Part shown: piece after piece, positions 9,866 to 18,541 of the stretch
Numbering within the stretch: position 1 is the stretch's first letter
Layout: each line of letters starts with the position of its first letter
DNA from: Pseudomonas cichorii
GTDB taxonomy: Bacteria; Pseudomonadota; Gammaproteobacteria; Pseudomonadales; Pseudomonadaceae
Assembly: GCF_015471405.1 (NCBI RefSeq)
Contig: NZ_BLVZ01000001.1
Coordinates: 372,001 to 436,000 of the forward strand
Reading direction: 5' to 3'
Length of the DNA stretch: 64,000 nucleotides
Program-made: the position numbers and the translations under genes
The notes under the pieces: generated by a model
Told to the model about the DNA's origin: nothing
The model's input: only the letters and a program-made list of their open reading frames with translations
Databases searched by the model: none

Positions 9866-10885
9866 ATGAATCGTGCTTCAAAAAAGAAATGCTCATGGGC
9901 TTTAATGTTTTTTGCAACCTCAGGATTAAACCTGTTTCATGGCATCGCAAGTGCAAATGAATGTCCATCTGATGACTTCAGTACATTCCTCAATGCGTTT
10001 TCCAACGCTCCTGAAGTGCAGCAGAAGCTTACAGCCGGGTCGATAAAGGTCACGGCATTGAAGTCTGCCAGGGAATCGGACTCATTTGAGCCTCAAACCA
10101 CTGAGGTTCCGAATTCACGTGTGGCGTTTCCGTTAATGAATCCGATTCCCTTGAGTCAAGTGGACGGTGTAGAGATTGAAAAGATTGACGACATGCATGT
10201 CAATGTTATCGATAAGCGTGCAGGCAATAGCAACATCAAAGTATTCAACTTCACTCACAAGGCATGCTGGGTGCTTGACGGTATGGAAGATTGGTCTATT
10301 CGTGAAAAAGATCTTTCTGCATCAGAAAAAGTGGGCATGAACCGTGCCGAGACCCACTGTTATCAACGTGGCAGATCTTACGCCAACCTCGCTGGCGGAG
10401 AGCAGTATCGATTAACAGCAGAACTCTTTGAAGCCGCACTTGAAAACTACACATGTGCGGCTGCTTCCGGGGACCCTCAGGCCAGCCTGGAGGCTGCCAG
10501 TTTGAGTCTCTCGGGGATGGCACCCCAGTTGGAGACTACAAAGGTTGAAGCACTGTTAAAAGCTGCGGCGACCACGATGGCTGATGGCGCCGCAGCTTTA
10601 TCGACCTTTTATTGTTACGGTAACAGTACATCTGCCGATGGCGCATGCCAGCATCCTGATCTTGCCGAGAAAGAGCTGATACGAGCAGCCTCCATGGGGT
10701 CTGTCGACGCTACCAATTACTTGGGCTACGCCTTTGAACAAGGTGAGTTTTCCGCCAGGGATGTGTCCAGAGCAATGGCTTGTTATCGTTTGGCCGCTGA
10801 TAAAGGGAATGAAACTGCTGCTGCTAACGCGCAGCGCCTGAAGGCGCAAGTCGCTGACATTCCTATGCATAGCAGCTGCTATTAA
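9866..10885 (+). CDS. Exported Sel1-repeat protein next to vgrG
   Basis: I place the start at ATG 9866 (MNRASKKKCSW), just after the vgrG stop; an in-frame GTG at 9857 overlaps vgrG. A hydrophobic segment followed by a cleavage-like site (ASANECPSDD) indicates a signal peptide. The C-terminal half (about 165-335) has Sel1/TPR-like helical repeats (EKELIRAASMGSVDATNYLG, then a similar ACYRLAADKGNETAAANAQR). Sel1-repeat proteins are common beside T6SS effectors as immunity or accessory proteins. Its position between vgrG and the effector supports such a role, but the exact function is inferred. Confidence 0.75.
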   Translation: MNRASKKKCSWALMFFATSGLNLFHGIASANECPSDDFSTFLNAFSNAPEVQQKLTAGSIKVTALKSARESDSFEPQTTEVPNSRVAFPLMNPIPLSQVDGVEIEKIDDMHVNVIDKRAGNSNIKVFNFTHKACWVLDGMEDWSIREKDLSASEKVGMNRAETHCYQRGRSYANLAGGEQYRLTAELFEAALENYTCAAASGDPQASLEAASLSLSGMAPQLETTKVEALLKAAATTMADGAAALSTFYCYGNSTSADGACQHPDLAEKELIRAASMGSVDATNYLGYAFEQGEFSARDVSRAMACYRLAADKGNETAAANAQRLKAQVADIPMHSSCY

Positions 10886-10900
10886 TTACAGGGTGTAGAA

Positions 10901-13900
10901 ATGACAGAACCACTTGACTTAAAAGGCAACTACACCGGCGGTGATTATGTTTATAAAATGGGCGGTGATGGCTCCACCGTCGTCAATGGGAAAAAGCAAA
11001 TTGATTGCTCCCACATGGTCAATCTGTTACTGAAAGGCGCTGGCTACAACATTCCGTATGAAGATACGCGAGTGATGAACAACTCGACTTACTATACGAC
11101 CGTGTTGCCGCAAGATGTAAAACGTGGCGACATTGTACTGTGGATCAATGCAACTGCTCATCAGACTGGTAGCAGCCCGCTCTTTCATACTGGCATTGTT
11201 GAAGACTTCAATTCTGCAACTAACGCTGGGCATTTTTTTGGCGCGCAGACGAGCAGCGGACCTGCCAAAACAGTATTCGGTCCGAAACCTCCCAGTTATT
11301 ATTGGCCCGTTGCCACGAAATTCCTGAGGGCTAAGGAAGAGTTCAGGACAGGAACTACTCCAGCGCCTGCTGCTGCGCCGACTCCCACTCCTGCGCCTGC
11401 CGGGCCAGCGCCATTGATGAATTTCCACTACCCATTCCGTAAAGCAGACGGTAAGCAGTTCACCGACGCGGAAGAAATCTACAAGGTACTGGAAGGCGAA
11501 ACATCAGGCCATTATCTGCTGGGTAACAACAGGTTCTGGCACGGTGGCATTCATATTTCCGATAAAAGTGCACCACAGTGCGTGCTGAATGAACCGGTAC
11601 GCTGCATGGCCGATGGTGAGGTCGTCGCTTACCGCTTGAACCAGGATTACCTGGAATCGACCTTCGGTGACAACGAGAAGAAGCTGAAGTATTCCAACTC
11701 TTTTTGCCTGGTGCGCCACGAATTCAAATCAGCGCCAAACCCCGAGGAAGGGCCGAATAAAGGCAAGCAGAACAAGCTGAACTTCTACAGTTTGTACATG
11801 CATCTGTTGCCTTACGCCCGCTACCCGCTAGCCCCGGAAGAAACACCAAAGCCAGTCGTTACGATGAACGTTGGTGATTACAAGGCCTATGACAAGGCTC
11901 GCTGGGCAGAGGGTGCCCAGTCTTATGGCTTGATCAAGAAAGGGACAAGGCTGGAGATTATTGATCAGGCCAGCGAAGGAGTGGAGGTCTACGCCAAGGG
12001 CAAGATTCTTGTCGGGTCGGTAAAAAGTGGCTCAAGTACGACACGTAACGTAGGCGATGAAATCTGGTTCGCCTACAAGAAGAACGATGCACCTTACAAA
12101 AACTCCGGTGGCGACAACATCTGGACGGCGGACAAGATCGTTGAGCGTCTGCGACCAAACTATTGGCAGGGTAAGGTAAAAGCGACTGCGGCCATCAAGC
12201 TTGATCTGTACAAGGATCCGGCGAATCCACAAAACGGCCAGCCAGCGGGAGACAAGTACAGCATCCAACTCAACGCCACCAGTATCGTAGAGTTCGAGAG
12301 CAAAGAGGTTCTGACTCTCAACGTGGGGGGCAAACTCCGCAGAATGGCGAAATGCACCTTGGTCAGTGGCGAAGTCGCTGGTGCAGGGACCATACCGCCA
12401 AGCTTTTGGATATGTGTGGAAAACGAGGCAGATTACAAAGTGGTCGAGTGGACATCCTTGGCCCCTGACAGTTTTGACTCGGTTGAAACGACCAGTACAG
12501 GCATCAAGGCAGGCGATCCTATTGGCTATCTTGGATTGACCGAAAACCTTACCGGTGAAGACGGTGGTGTAAACAGCAAGCACCAGGTACACGTCGAGAT
12601 TTTTACCGCCGAGGCTGAGGTAAAGGAATTTCTCAAGAACGTCGCGGGCTTGAAGACAGGCAAGCAATATCTTTACCTGGCGAAAGACGCAAAGCTCAAG
12701 GTAAAAGCTTCTGCCACCGAGACGGCTCCGCTCAAGAAACAACATGCCATCGATCTGGCCAAGGCTCCCGTCATCAAAGAGAACAACGAAGACTGGTACG
12801 AAGTCAGCGTCGTTGATGACAACCAAACGCTTACCGGCCTGGTGAAAAAAACAGGCGCGCAACTGATCACCCAGCATGACTGGGAAAAGCTGGGCTTTCA
12901 GATTGTCGAAGAAGCCAATGCCACGGCTGACGGTTTTCTCGATCCAGACGATATGCCGCCATTTTTCAAGGATTTGTTCGCCAAAATTGATAAGAACAAT
13001 GATAAAGAAGTCAGCTCTGACGAACTGTCCGAAGCCTTGAAAAACAAGGATACGAGAGATCAGTGGTCGAAGCTGATTGCTTATCATCCGACGGAGTGGA
13101 AGGACAAGTCCGGTTCAGCGAAGTGGAGCAAGCTCGATACGCTGCTGGAGACATCACCGAAAACGCTTAAGCATGAGAAAGAGCGTATTGATAAGTATGT
13201 TTTTTGGGATGAGTTGTCAGGGAAGGCTGCGATAGGGTCGAGTTTGGTTTGGCATTTTCATCCGGTTGAGTTTGTATCGAACTCATTAACTCAAAGCAGT
13301 ATAAAACTGACACTGGCAATGCTGAAGAAAGTGTTCACAACGGGCGATAGCTCGAAATTACAACAGTTAGTTGACGAGCTTAACCCACGCCTAGCGGAAT
13401 ATAAGTTAGATACCCCCCTAAGACTAAGCCATTTCTTTGCACAGGTTAGAATCGAAGTGGGTGATGGATACGCACTGGTTGAGTCCTTAAGTTACCGGCC
13501 AGAAAAACTAGCTAGATTCTCCTACTTTAGCAGTAGACCTGAAGAAGCAGATTTGTATGGATACAAACCGGGAGTGCAATCTGCCAATCAAGTAGAAATC
13601 GCAAACAGAGCTTATAATGGGGTTTCAGGCGTTACTGACTTGGGTAATGGTAATATTGCAAGTGGTGACGGTTGGAAGTATAGAGGTCGTGGACTCAAGC
13701 AACTGACTGGGCGGTATAATTACACTCAGTTCACAAACCTTTACCCACAAATTTGGCCTGGAGAGAATGTTGACTTCACAAACAATCCAGATTTACTTGA
13801 AGAACCAAAGTATGCATCTAGATCAGCCGTATTTTTTTGGCTGAAAAACAAACTCTACGAAATAGCAGATAAGGGTGATGGTAGCGAATTTGTCAACTCG

Positions 13901-13993
13901 ATTACCGCAAAAATCAATCTTCATACAGATAGCTATGGCGATAGAAGAACACAATTCACTAGGATTTGGACAAATGAAAAGATTTTTCGTTAA
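10901..13993 (+). CDS. Multidomain peptidoglycan-hydrolase T6SS effector (NlpC/P60-like, M23-like, EF-hand, GH19-like)
   Basis: This 1030-residue protein appears to stack several cell-wall-cleaving parts. Residues 1-145 look like an NlpC/P60-type amidase or peptidase, with Cys36 in QIDCSHMV and His96 in LFHTGIVED. A Pro/Ala linker (about 152-172) follows. Residues 175-310 resemble an M23 metallopeptidase (HGGIHIS at 214-220, ADGEVVAY, SLYMHL), with His where the usual motif HGGxDI has Asp. Residues about 600-680 are SH3-like, about 690-720 contain an EF-hand loop (DKNNDKEVSSDE), and about 800-1030 look like a GH19 chitinase/lysozyme (IEVGDGYALVESL, YRGRGLKQLTG). There is no signal peptide, as expected for a T6SS cargo. 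It is very likely a VgrG-delivered antibacterial effector. Confidence 0.85.
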   Translation: MTEPLDLKGNYTGGDYVYKMGGDGSTVVNGKKQIDCSHMVNLLLKGAGYNIPYEDTRVMNNSTYYTTVLPQDVKRGDIVLWINATAHQTGSSPLFHTGIVEDFNSATNAGHFFGAQTSSGPAKTVFGPKPPSYYWPVATKFLRAKEEFRTGTTPAPAAAPTPTPAPAGPAPLMNFHYPFRKADGKQFTDAEEIYKVLEGETSGHYLLGNNRFWHGGIHISDKSAPQCVLNEPVRCMADGEVVAYRLNQDYLESTFGDNEKKLKYSNSFCLVRHEFKSAPNPEEGPNKGKQNKLNFYSLYMHLLPYARYPLAPEETPKPVVTMNVGDYKAYDKARWAEGAQSYGLIKKGTRLEIIDQASEGVEVYAKGKILVGSVKSGSSTTRNVGDEIWFAYKKNDAPYKNSGGDNIWTADKIVERLRPNYWQGKVKATAAIKLDLYKDPANPQNGQPAGDKYSIQLNATSIVEFESKEVLTLNVGGKLRRMAKCTLVSGEVAGAGTIPPSFWICVENEADYKVVEWTSLAPDSFDSVETTSTGIKAGDPIGYLGLTENLTGEDGGVNSKHQVHVEIFTAEAEVKEFLKNVAGLKTGKQYLYLAKDAKLKVKASATETAPLKKQHAIDLAKAPVIKENNEDWYEVSVVDDNQTLTGLVKKTGAQLITQHDWEKLGFQIVEEANATADGFLDPDDMPPFFKDLFAKIDKNNDKEVSSDELSEALKNKDTRDQWSKLIAYHPTEWKDKSGSAKWSKLDTLLETSPKTLKHEKERIDKYVFWDELSGKAAIGSSLVWHFHPVEFVSNSLTQSSIKLTLAMLKKVFTTGDSSKLQQLVDELNPRLAEYKLDTPLRLSHFFAQVRIEVGDGYALVESLSYRPEKLARFSYFSSRPEEADLYGYKPGVQSANQVEIANRAYNGVSGVTDLGNGNIASGDGWKYRGRGLKQLTGRYNYTQFTNLYPQIWPGENVDFTNNPDLLEEPKYASRSAVFFWLKNKLYEIADKGDGSEFVNSITAKINLHTDSYGDRRTQFTRIWTNEKIFR

Positions 13994-14675
13994 ACGTATA
14001 CTGGTTGGCTTTCTGGGGTGCTCTATGGGCGCTGCCACCGCTGCAGATTATTTAACAATAAATCAGGATGTTACGGGGGACGGAACGGCTGATCAAATAG
14101 TTGTCAATGGGGACGATTCCGAGTTCTATAATTTGAGTATCACATCAAAAGGCAAAGAAATTCTAAAAAACAAAAATCTGATACCCAGAACAATAAAAAA
14201 CAGTGGTGGGCTGGATGTTTTTCAAGGAGTATCTGTCACTGATAAAAACATATCAATTCGATATCGGTTCTGTAGCCCGTCTAAAGGCGTTTGCTATGAT
14301 AGGAACATAGTTGGCAGCTTTAAAGAGGGACATTTCTTTTTCTCACGAGAAGAAGCTACTGCTAACGCAGATAAAATTGCCGTGTCCGGAGTTTTTTATC
14401 AGCGACCTCCGACTCCGTTGGAGTCACTAAGCTACCAGTCGCTATTAGAAAATAACGATAATGCTGAAAAACTGTTCAGTAATATATACGGAAGCTGCGT
14501 AGCTGATCAGGGGGGGGATTCGTTGACTAAGATTTCAGAAGCGTTGGAAAAAGATAACCCAGATGAGTGGGTTTTAGCTAAAGGCTGCGTTACCCCAGCA
14601 TTGGTATATAGTCTGGAAGCACAAGAGTACTTGTCACACAGCGCGGCATCTAAATATTTGTCTTCGTATAAATAA
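13974..14675 (+). CDS. Exported protein, probable effector immunity protein
   Basis: I place the start at ATG 13974, which overlaps the effector gene by 20 bases, because it gives a clean signal peptide (MKRFFVKRILVGFLG, then ATAADYLT); the frame upstream is effector sequence. The mature protein is about 210 residues with four to five cysteines and no motif I recognise. A periplasmic protein translationally coupled to a peptidoglycan-degrading effector is the classic arrangement for an immunity protein. The region is clearly more AT-rich than the T6SS core, as often seen for exchanged effector-immunity pairs. Function is inferred from context. Confidence 0.72.
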   Translation: MKRFFVKRILVGFLGCSMGAATAADYLTINQDVTGDGTADQIVVNGDDSEFYNLSITSKGKEILKNKNLIPRTIKNSGGLDVFQGVSVTDKNISIRYRFCSPSKGVCYDRNIVGSFKEGHFFFSREEATANADKIAVSGVFYQRPPTPLESLSYQSLLENNDNAEKLFSNIYGSCVADQGGDSLTKISEALEKDNPDEWVLAKGCVTPALVYSLEAQEYLSHSAASKYLSSYK

Positions 14676-14708
14676 AATTTTACTGCCCAACACATCTGAA
14701 GATTTTAT

Positions 14709-14733
14709 ATTGGCACCCATAGCAGGTGTCAAT
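14709..14733 (+). terminator. Small hairpin between two immunity-like genes
   Basis: ATTGGCACC and GGTGTCAAT can pair over 9 bases (one G-U) around a 7-base loop. No T-run follows, so it may be only a weak terminator or an attenuator. Confidence 0.3.
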
Positions 14734-14771
14734 ATAATAAAGCGGATCAGCCCTGGGCTATAGGAGATACT

Positions 14772-15626
14772 GTGCTAAACGATAAGGCTACAAATAAAAT
14801 TACGCTTATACGATTTTTGTTTAGTGCTCTTTCGCTGACTCCTATCTCGGCTATTTGCCACTCTGCTGAAATTACTTTAATAGGTGTTGAGGGCTCTGCC
14901 TTAAAGTTTAACTCATGGAATAAAAGCCATGCAGCTTGGGAGAAGACTAGCTTTATAAAAAACGACTCAGAATTTCCCTTGTATGGCAGAGTTTCGATAG
15001 GCTTAAATACAAACTCTACCGCCACTTCCCCAGACAAAAAATATGTGCTCATCCAGCGAATAGTATTCGGTGAGTTGAATGACTCTCAGCAAGTGGCTAG
15101 TACGGAAAAAAGCTATTGCGACATGGTGGCAATGGATAGTGGCTGTGTACTTCTAACGCGACCTGCTGAGGTATGTTCTGGAAACTGGAAGAATGGTAAC
15201 TGGTTAACGGATGGAGGTGAAGTGGTAGAGCCTCAGCTAGAAACAGTAAGTCCTAAAGATTTAATAAAGTCGACTTCAGCGATAGGTGATGTAGCATCCC
15301 GAGCTATTGCCATAAAGGATCAGATTTTCATGGGGGTTGGCTCTTACATGAGCTGTTACTCACCCGCTAAAAACGCCCAAGCCTTAAATGATTTGGGATT
15401 CTATCTAGCTGAAGCCGGTGATAACGCTTCTGCTCTCAAGATATATCGAGGCGTTGAGTCTGTGGGTAAGCGCACAGTGTTGATGCTGAATATTGCTGAC
15501 TCCCTGTGGAGCATGGAAAAGACCTCTGAAGCTATCGACTATTATAAACAGTACGCTGAGTCGATGAGCCAGGCTGGAAAAATTTCCAAGATCCCGACAC
15601 GAGTAGCTGAGCGCATACGACAGTAG
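14772..15626 (+). CDS. Exported protein with a C-terminal TPR-like helix pair
   Basis: The gene starts with GTG at 14772 behind TAGGAG at 14761-14766. The 284-residue protein has a signal-peptide-like segment (FLFSALSLTPISAICHSAE) and a central region with several cysteines. Its C-terminal part (about 205-265) is TPR-like (LNDLGFYLAEAGDNASALKI; LNIADSLWSMEKTSEAIDYY). I do not recognise a named family. It lies in the row of exported proteins behind the T6SS effector and may be a further immunity or accessory protein. The first 60 bases or so are closely matched by a decayed copy near 16966. Confidence 0.65.
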   Translation: MLNDKATNKITLIRFLFSALSLTPISAICHSAEITLIGVEGSALKFNSWNKSHAAWEKTSFIKNDSEFPLYGRVSIGLNTNSTATSPDKKYVLIQRIVFGELNDSQQVASTEKSYCDMVAMDSGCVLLTRPAEVCSGNWKNGNWLTDGGEVVEPQLETVSPKDLIKSTSAIGDVASRAIAIKDQIFMGVGSYMSCYSPAKNAQALNDLGFYLAEAGDNASALKIYRGVESVGKRTVLMLNIADSLWSMEKTSEAIDYYKQYAESMSQAGKISKIPTRVAERIRQ

Positions 15627-15634
15627 AGGGTAAG

Positions 15635-16168
15635 ATGGACTTCAATGAGCACTTTATCAGGCGATGGATGAGTAAGAAACCAAGCTTTGCTACTTCGATA
15701 ATCACTTTATCAATATATATGGCTTCATGTCAGGTCATGGTATATGCGTCTGAGATAAGCTTTTGTACGGAAGACGAAGATGTCTACTTTAACTGCTCTC
15801 TATCAGGCGGTAAGATTGTCTCTGTATGCGCGTCTGGTAATACAGAGCCGAGCACGGGGTATGTCCAATATCGGTATGGGACTCCAAGCAATATCGAAAT
15901 GAGCTATCCAGAGAAAGAAATTCCGCCCAAGGGACGTTTATTTTTTGTGAACGCATCAGAGGGTAGCGTTAATAAAGATATCATAAAGTTCAAAAATGGC
16001 AGTTACACTTACATTATCGCTCAGTCAACTGTTAGTTCTCTTTCTGTATTGAAGAACGATAAGGTCGTATTGCGAAAATCTTGCAATGAGGGTGGTAATG
16101 CATTTGTAAGTCGCGCAGCAAGACAAGGCATTGAGTCAGTCCCCAAGAGCGCAGAAGATTTTAGGTAA
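15635..16168 (+). CDS. Small exported cysteine-containing protein, possible immunity protein
   Basis: The 177-residue protein begins eight bases after the preceding stop (GAGGGTAAG in front of the ATG). An in-frame ATG at 15668 could be the true start. A hydrophobic segment (SIITLSIYMASCQVMVYA) precedes the mature part, which carries the spaced cysteines FCTEDEDVYFNCSLSGGKIVSVC. No catalytic motif is visible. The size, export and position fit a periplasmic immunity protein of the T6SS effector cluster, but this is inference. Confidence 0.6.
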   Translation: MDFNEHFIRRWMSKKPSFATSIITLSIYMASCQVMVYASEISFCTEDEDVYFNCSLSGGKIVSVCASGNTEPSTGYVQYRYGTPSNIEMSYPEKEIPPKGRLFFVNASEGSVNKDIIKFKNGSYTYIIAQSTVSSLSVLKNDKVVLRKSCNEGGNAFVSRAARQGIESVPKSAEDFR

Positions 16169-16400
16169 AGATTGGAAGTCTTGTTCTTGGATGATCGTAT
16201 GCCAAGCACAGATTACCAATCCATTACAGGCCGACTTGAAATTTCAAAGCGATCAGCTTATTTGGATAAGATCTTGCCTGAAATCTAATGTGGATAGAGC
16301 TGGCTAAGATGCGGGAAACTATGGATTGCTCTATGCTTAGTACGCAGCACAGTCCGTACCTTTTGAAAGATTTAAGCGCGTTAATTATTTGGAGTGAGCA

Positions 16401-16812
16401 ATGTTTAAAAGCTTTAAATTAATCCTTTTTGGCTCATTGCTTGCTTTTTCAGGACTGTCATGGAGTGTCGACTATGGTAGAGCCTCTAAAATAGAATCAG
16501 CTCGCCAAGGACATGTAGTAGCTAGATACATAAAAGAGTATGGCTCACCTTGTCTAACTGTTCAGACATTAGATCCTGCTAAGAGCTGGGCGCTAATTGA
16601 CGAGAGGAAATTTTGTAGCTACGGATCAAAATCGCTGATGACTGATGTGAGTTATGCCTCATTTGAAAAAAATCACATTTTCGCCTGACGGCATTCACTT
16701 TAATTTGAGTATCACTCCACTTGCACTGAGCGAAGATGAACTACATGTTTGCGCCATTCCTATAAAAGGTGCGGAGATAAAGGATTTGGAGTGTCCAGAT
16801 CTAAAAAAATAA
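16401..16812 (+). pseudogene. Small exported protein gene split by a frameshift
   Basis: The first frame (16401-16688) encodes a signal peptide (FKLILFGSLLAFSGLSWSVD) and ends early. The +1 frame continues without interruption from an A7 tract at 16666-16672 to a stop at 16810-16812 (FSPDGIHFNLSITPLALSED and on to ECPDLKK). Removing one A would fuse the two into a 136-residue periplasmic protein. This could be true decay, phase-variable slippage or a sequencing error in the homopolymer. The gene is another candidate immunity relative. Confidence 0.65.
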
Positions 16813-16965
16813 GCAAGTTAGTACATGTCAGGAGCTTGTGAGATTTTTATGCTTTTGCGAGTCTCTTGGGGTGTAAGGAATAATTGGCTTGAAGTACCTA
16901 GAGCTTCAATATCACTAAATGTGGTTTTCTTGGCTTTTATAAAATCCCGCGCGACAGGAGACGTT

Positions 16966-17080
16966 GTGCCAAAGAATAAGACCACAAAAAACTTACGCTT
17001 ATACGATTTTTGTGTAGTGTTTTTTGTTGGCTACTGTGTCGGCCATTTACTTTGTCTGAGGTGGCGCGCTTATGAGTTTT
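16966..17080 (+). pseudogene. Decayed copy of the 5' end of the gene at 14772
   Basis: From a GTG at 16966 the sequence closely follows the start of the 14772 gene: a similar purine-rich site before the start, a similar KNKTTKNL / NDKATNKI segment, and a 21-base identical block (16993-17013 versus 14800-14820). The similarity fades and the frame breaks within about 100 bases. The 16813-17137 stretch otherwise holds no gene I can support. This is a remnant of a duplicated immunity-type gene. Confidence 0.6.
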
Positions 17081-17137
17081 CTACGGTGTTCACATGAATT
17101 TTCGACAAACTACGTTACTGACATCAAAGGGAGCCAT

Positions 17138-17908
17138 ATGAGGCTGGTCAAAAAAATCCTGGTCACTTTCTGTGTCATGTGCTCATTCAACGCATTTTCC
17201 TGTGAGGTGCTTGAAGGCAAAGCATTTCGGTCAATATCTGTTGAAAACGGAGTCATTACTTTTGATCTCGTCCCTATTGATGAGGATGCGGGAGATACCA
17301 GCGCGGGTGAGCAGTTAGGAATCGATATTAATTTCTTTAACTGCAGCACCGGTGACAGAAGCCTGATTGGGCAGTTGCCTTTTTTAGCAGACACCGGCGA
17401 AGTCAAAGCAGCTTTTTTAGCTAATGCAGAACAAGGTTCCGAAAAAAAGCTTTTTGTGATACATGGTGTCGAGATCAGGTCCGATACGGGAATCAAATAC
17501 TCGGGAGAGTACTATTCTGTTCATGCTTACAAAAAGAGCCCTAATGGCTATACGAAGGATGAGCGGCTTTCCAGGTACTTTGGTGAGGGTGGTGATATTT
17601 TAGGAGATGATTATAAAGAGGTTTTATATTTGTTTCCGTATAAGAATGAAAAAGCGGTTATTTCCAAGCTTGAGTCAGAAGCTTATAGAAAGTGGAGTTT
17701 CAGCGCACCCGTGACTTTGGTCGTCAACAAGAAGTCTTCTTTGTATAACTCACCTGTGCTGGCCGACATGAGTCGCATGTATCTTGTTGCAGGAGACAAG
17801 GTCATACAAGAAGCCGTTGAGTCCGGATGGATTTCAATTGTGTATACCACTGGCAAGGGAAAAGTTATTCGTGGCTGGATTCAGTGCGGCAACGTAGACG
17901 GTTGCTAA
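17138..17908 (+). CDS. Exported protein with C-terminal SH3-like domain
   Basis: The start is ATG 17138, preceded by AAGGGAG at 17128-17134, and gives a signal peptide (MRLVKKILVTFCVMCSFNAF, then SCEVLEG). The frame upstream to 17072 is not used. The 256-residue protein ends with an SH3b-like segment (about 190-256: SLYNSPVLADMSRMYLVAGD, then SGWISIVY and GWIQCGNV). SH3-like domains bind cell-wall peptides, so a periplasmic protein of this kind could protect peptidoglycan from the neighbouring effector. It is the last gene before a strong terminator. Confidence 0.68.
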   Translation: MRLVKKILVTFCVMCSFNAFSCEVLEGKAFRSISVENGVITFDLVPIDEDAGDTSAGEQLGIDINFFNCSTGDRSLIGQLPFLADTGEVKAAFLANAEQGSEKKLFVIHGVEIRSDTGIKYSGEYYSVHAYKKSPNGYTKDERLSRYFGEGGDILGDDYKEVLYLFPYKNEKAVISKLESEAYRKWSFSAPVTLVVNKKSSLYNSPVLADMSRMYLVAGDKVIQEAVESGWISIVYTTGKGKVIRGWIQCGNVDGC

Positions 17909-17915
17909 CCAGAAT

Positions 17916-17940
17916 GGAGGTTATTTTAAAAATAACCTCC
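17916..17940. terminator. Strong hairpin at the end of the T6SS effector region
   Basis: GGAGGTTATT and AATAACCTCC form a perfect 10-base stem around a 5-base loop, eight bases after the stop at 17908 and 23 bases before the end of the convergent small ORF. It could serve both strands. Confidence 0.75.
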
Positions 17941-17962
17941 TGAACTCCTTGGCCGCAACGAA

Positions 17963-18172
17963 CTAAACCACTTCGTCGATCAGCGAGGTTTTCACCGGTG
18001 TCACCGTAACTGGAGGGTTGGTCGGGTTTTGCAACTGATCCCTGAGCTTTTCCAATGCTGCTTTTTGCTCATCAGTCAGTGGCGGCGGCGGAGTAGGGGA
18101 AGCGGGTAGGGGAGTAGACGGCCGAGTACCACCAGGGGTCAGTACGGGCAAAGGACTGTTGGTTATTTGCAT
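17963..18172 (-). CDS. Small proline-rich protein of unknown function
   Basis: The 69-residue ORF reads MQITNSPLPVLTPGG, then a Pro/Ser/Thr-rich stretch (PLPASPTPPPPLTDEQK), a short amphipathic helix (AALEKLRDQLQNP) and a TVTPVKTSLIDEVV tail. It has a modest GGAAG ribosome binding site and ends against the terminator at 17940. The composition is protein-like rather than random, but I recognise no family. It may be a small exported or scaffold protein, or not be expressed. Confidence 0.45.
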   Translation of the reverse strand: MQITNSPLPVLTPGGTRPSTPLPASPTPPPPLTDEQKAALEKLRDQLQNPTNPPVTVTPVKTSLIDEVV

Positions 18173-18541
18173 GTCACTGCTTCCGTGAGTGAGGGTTGAA
18201 TACAGGGTAACGGCCGTTTTTCGGTGAGCTTTAGGGCTGATTTCCCAAGATGTCTATACGCACTCGATGACCAGAAGGAGGGGACAATCCGTGTTTAAGG
18301 TAGTGTCTGACGGAGCCTGCTTAACTGGGCGCAAACAGCAGAACGAAGGGTTGCCGGGATGCTTGGCGACAATGAAGCCAAGCTGGTAAATGAAAAGCTT
18401 CGGTACGGGATCAGGAGCTTTGAGAAAGATTCTCTCGGGTATTATGCTCATCAAGGGTTCCGGCCTGGAAGGCAAATGACAATTCCCCGAAAAAGGCCCT
18501 GAGCAAGGGCTGAACTCATCTGGCCGCAGCGAGGCGGAACC

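Noticed and set aside
12032..13087. Minus-strand open frame inside the effector gene
   Set aside because: No start signal or family pattern; the plus frame holds EF-hand and SH3-like motifs at the same place.
16825..17097. 90-codon plus frame
   Set aside because: No ribosome binding site or signal; its end coincides with the decayed duplicate start at 16966, so it is treated as remnant DNA.
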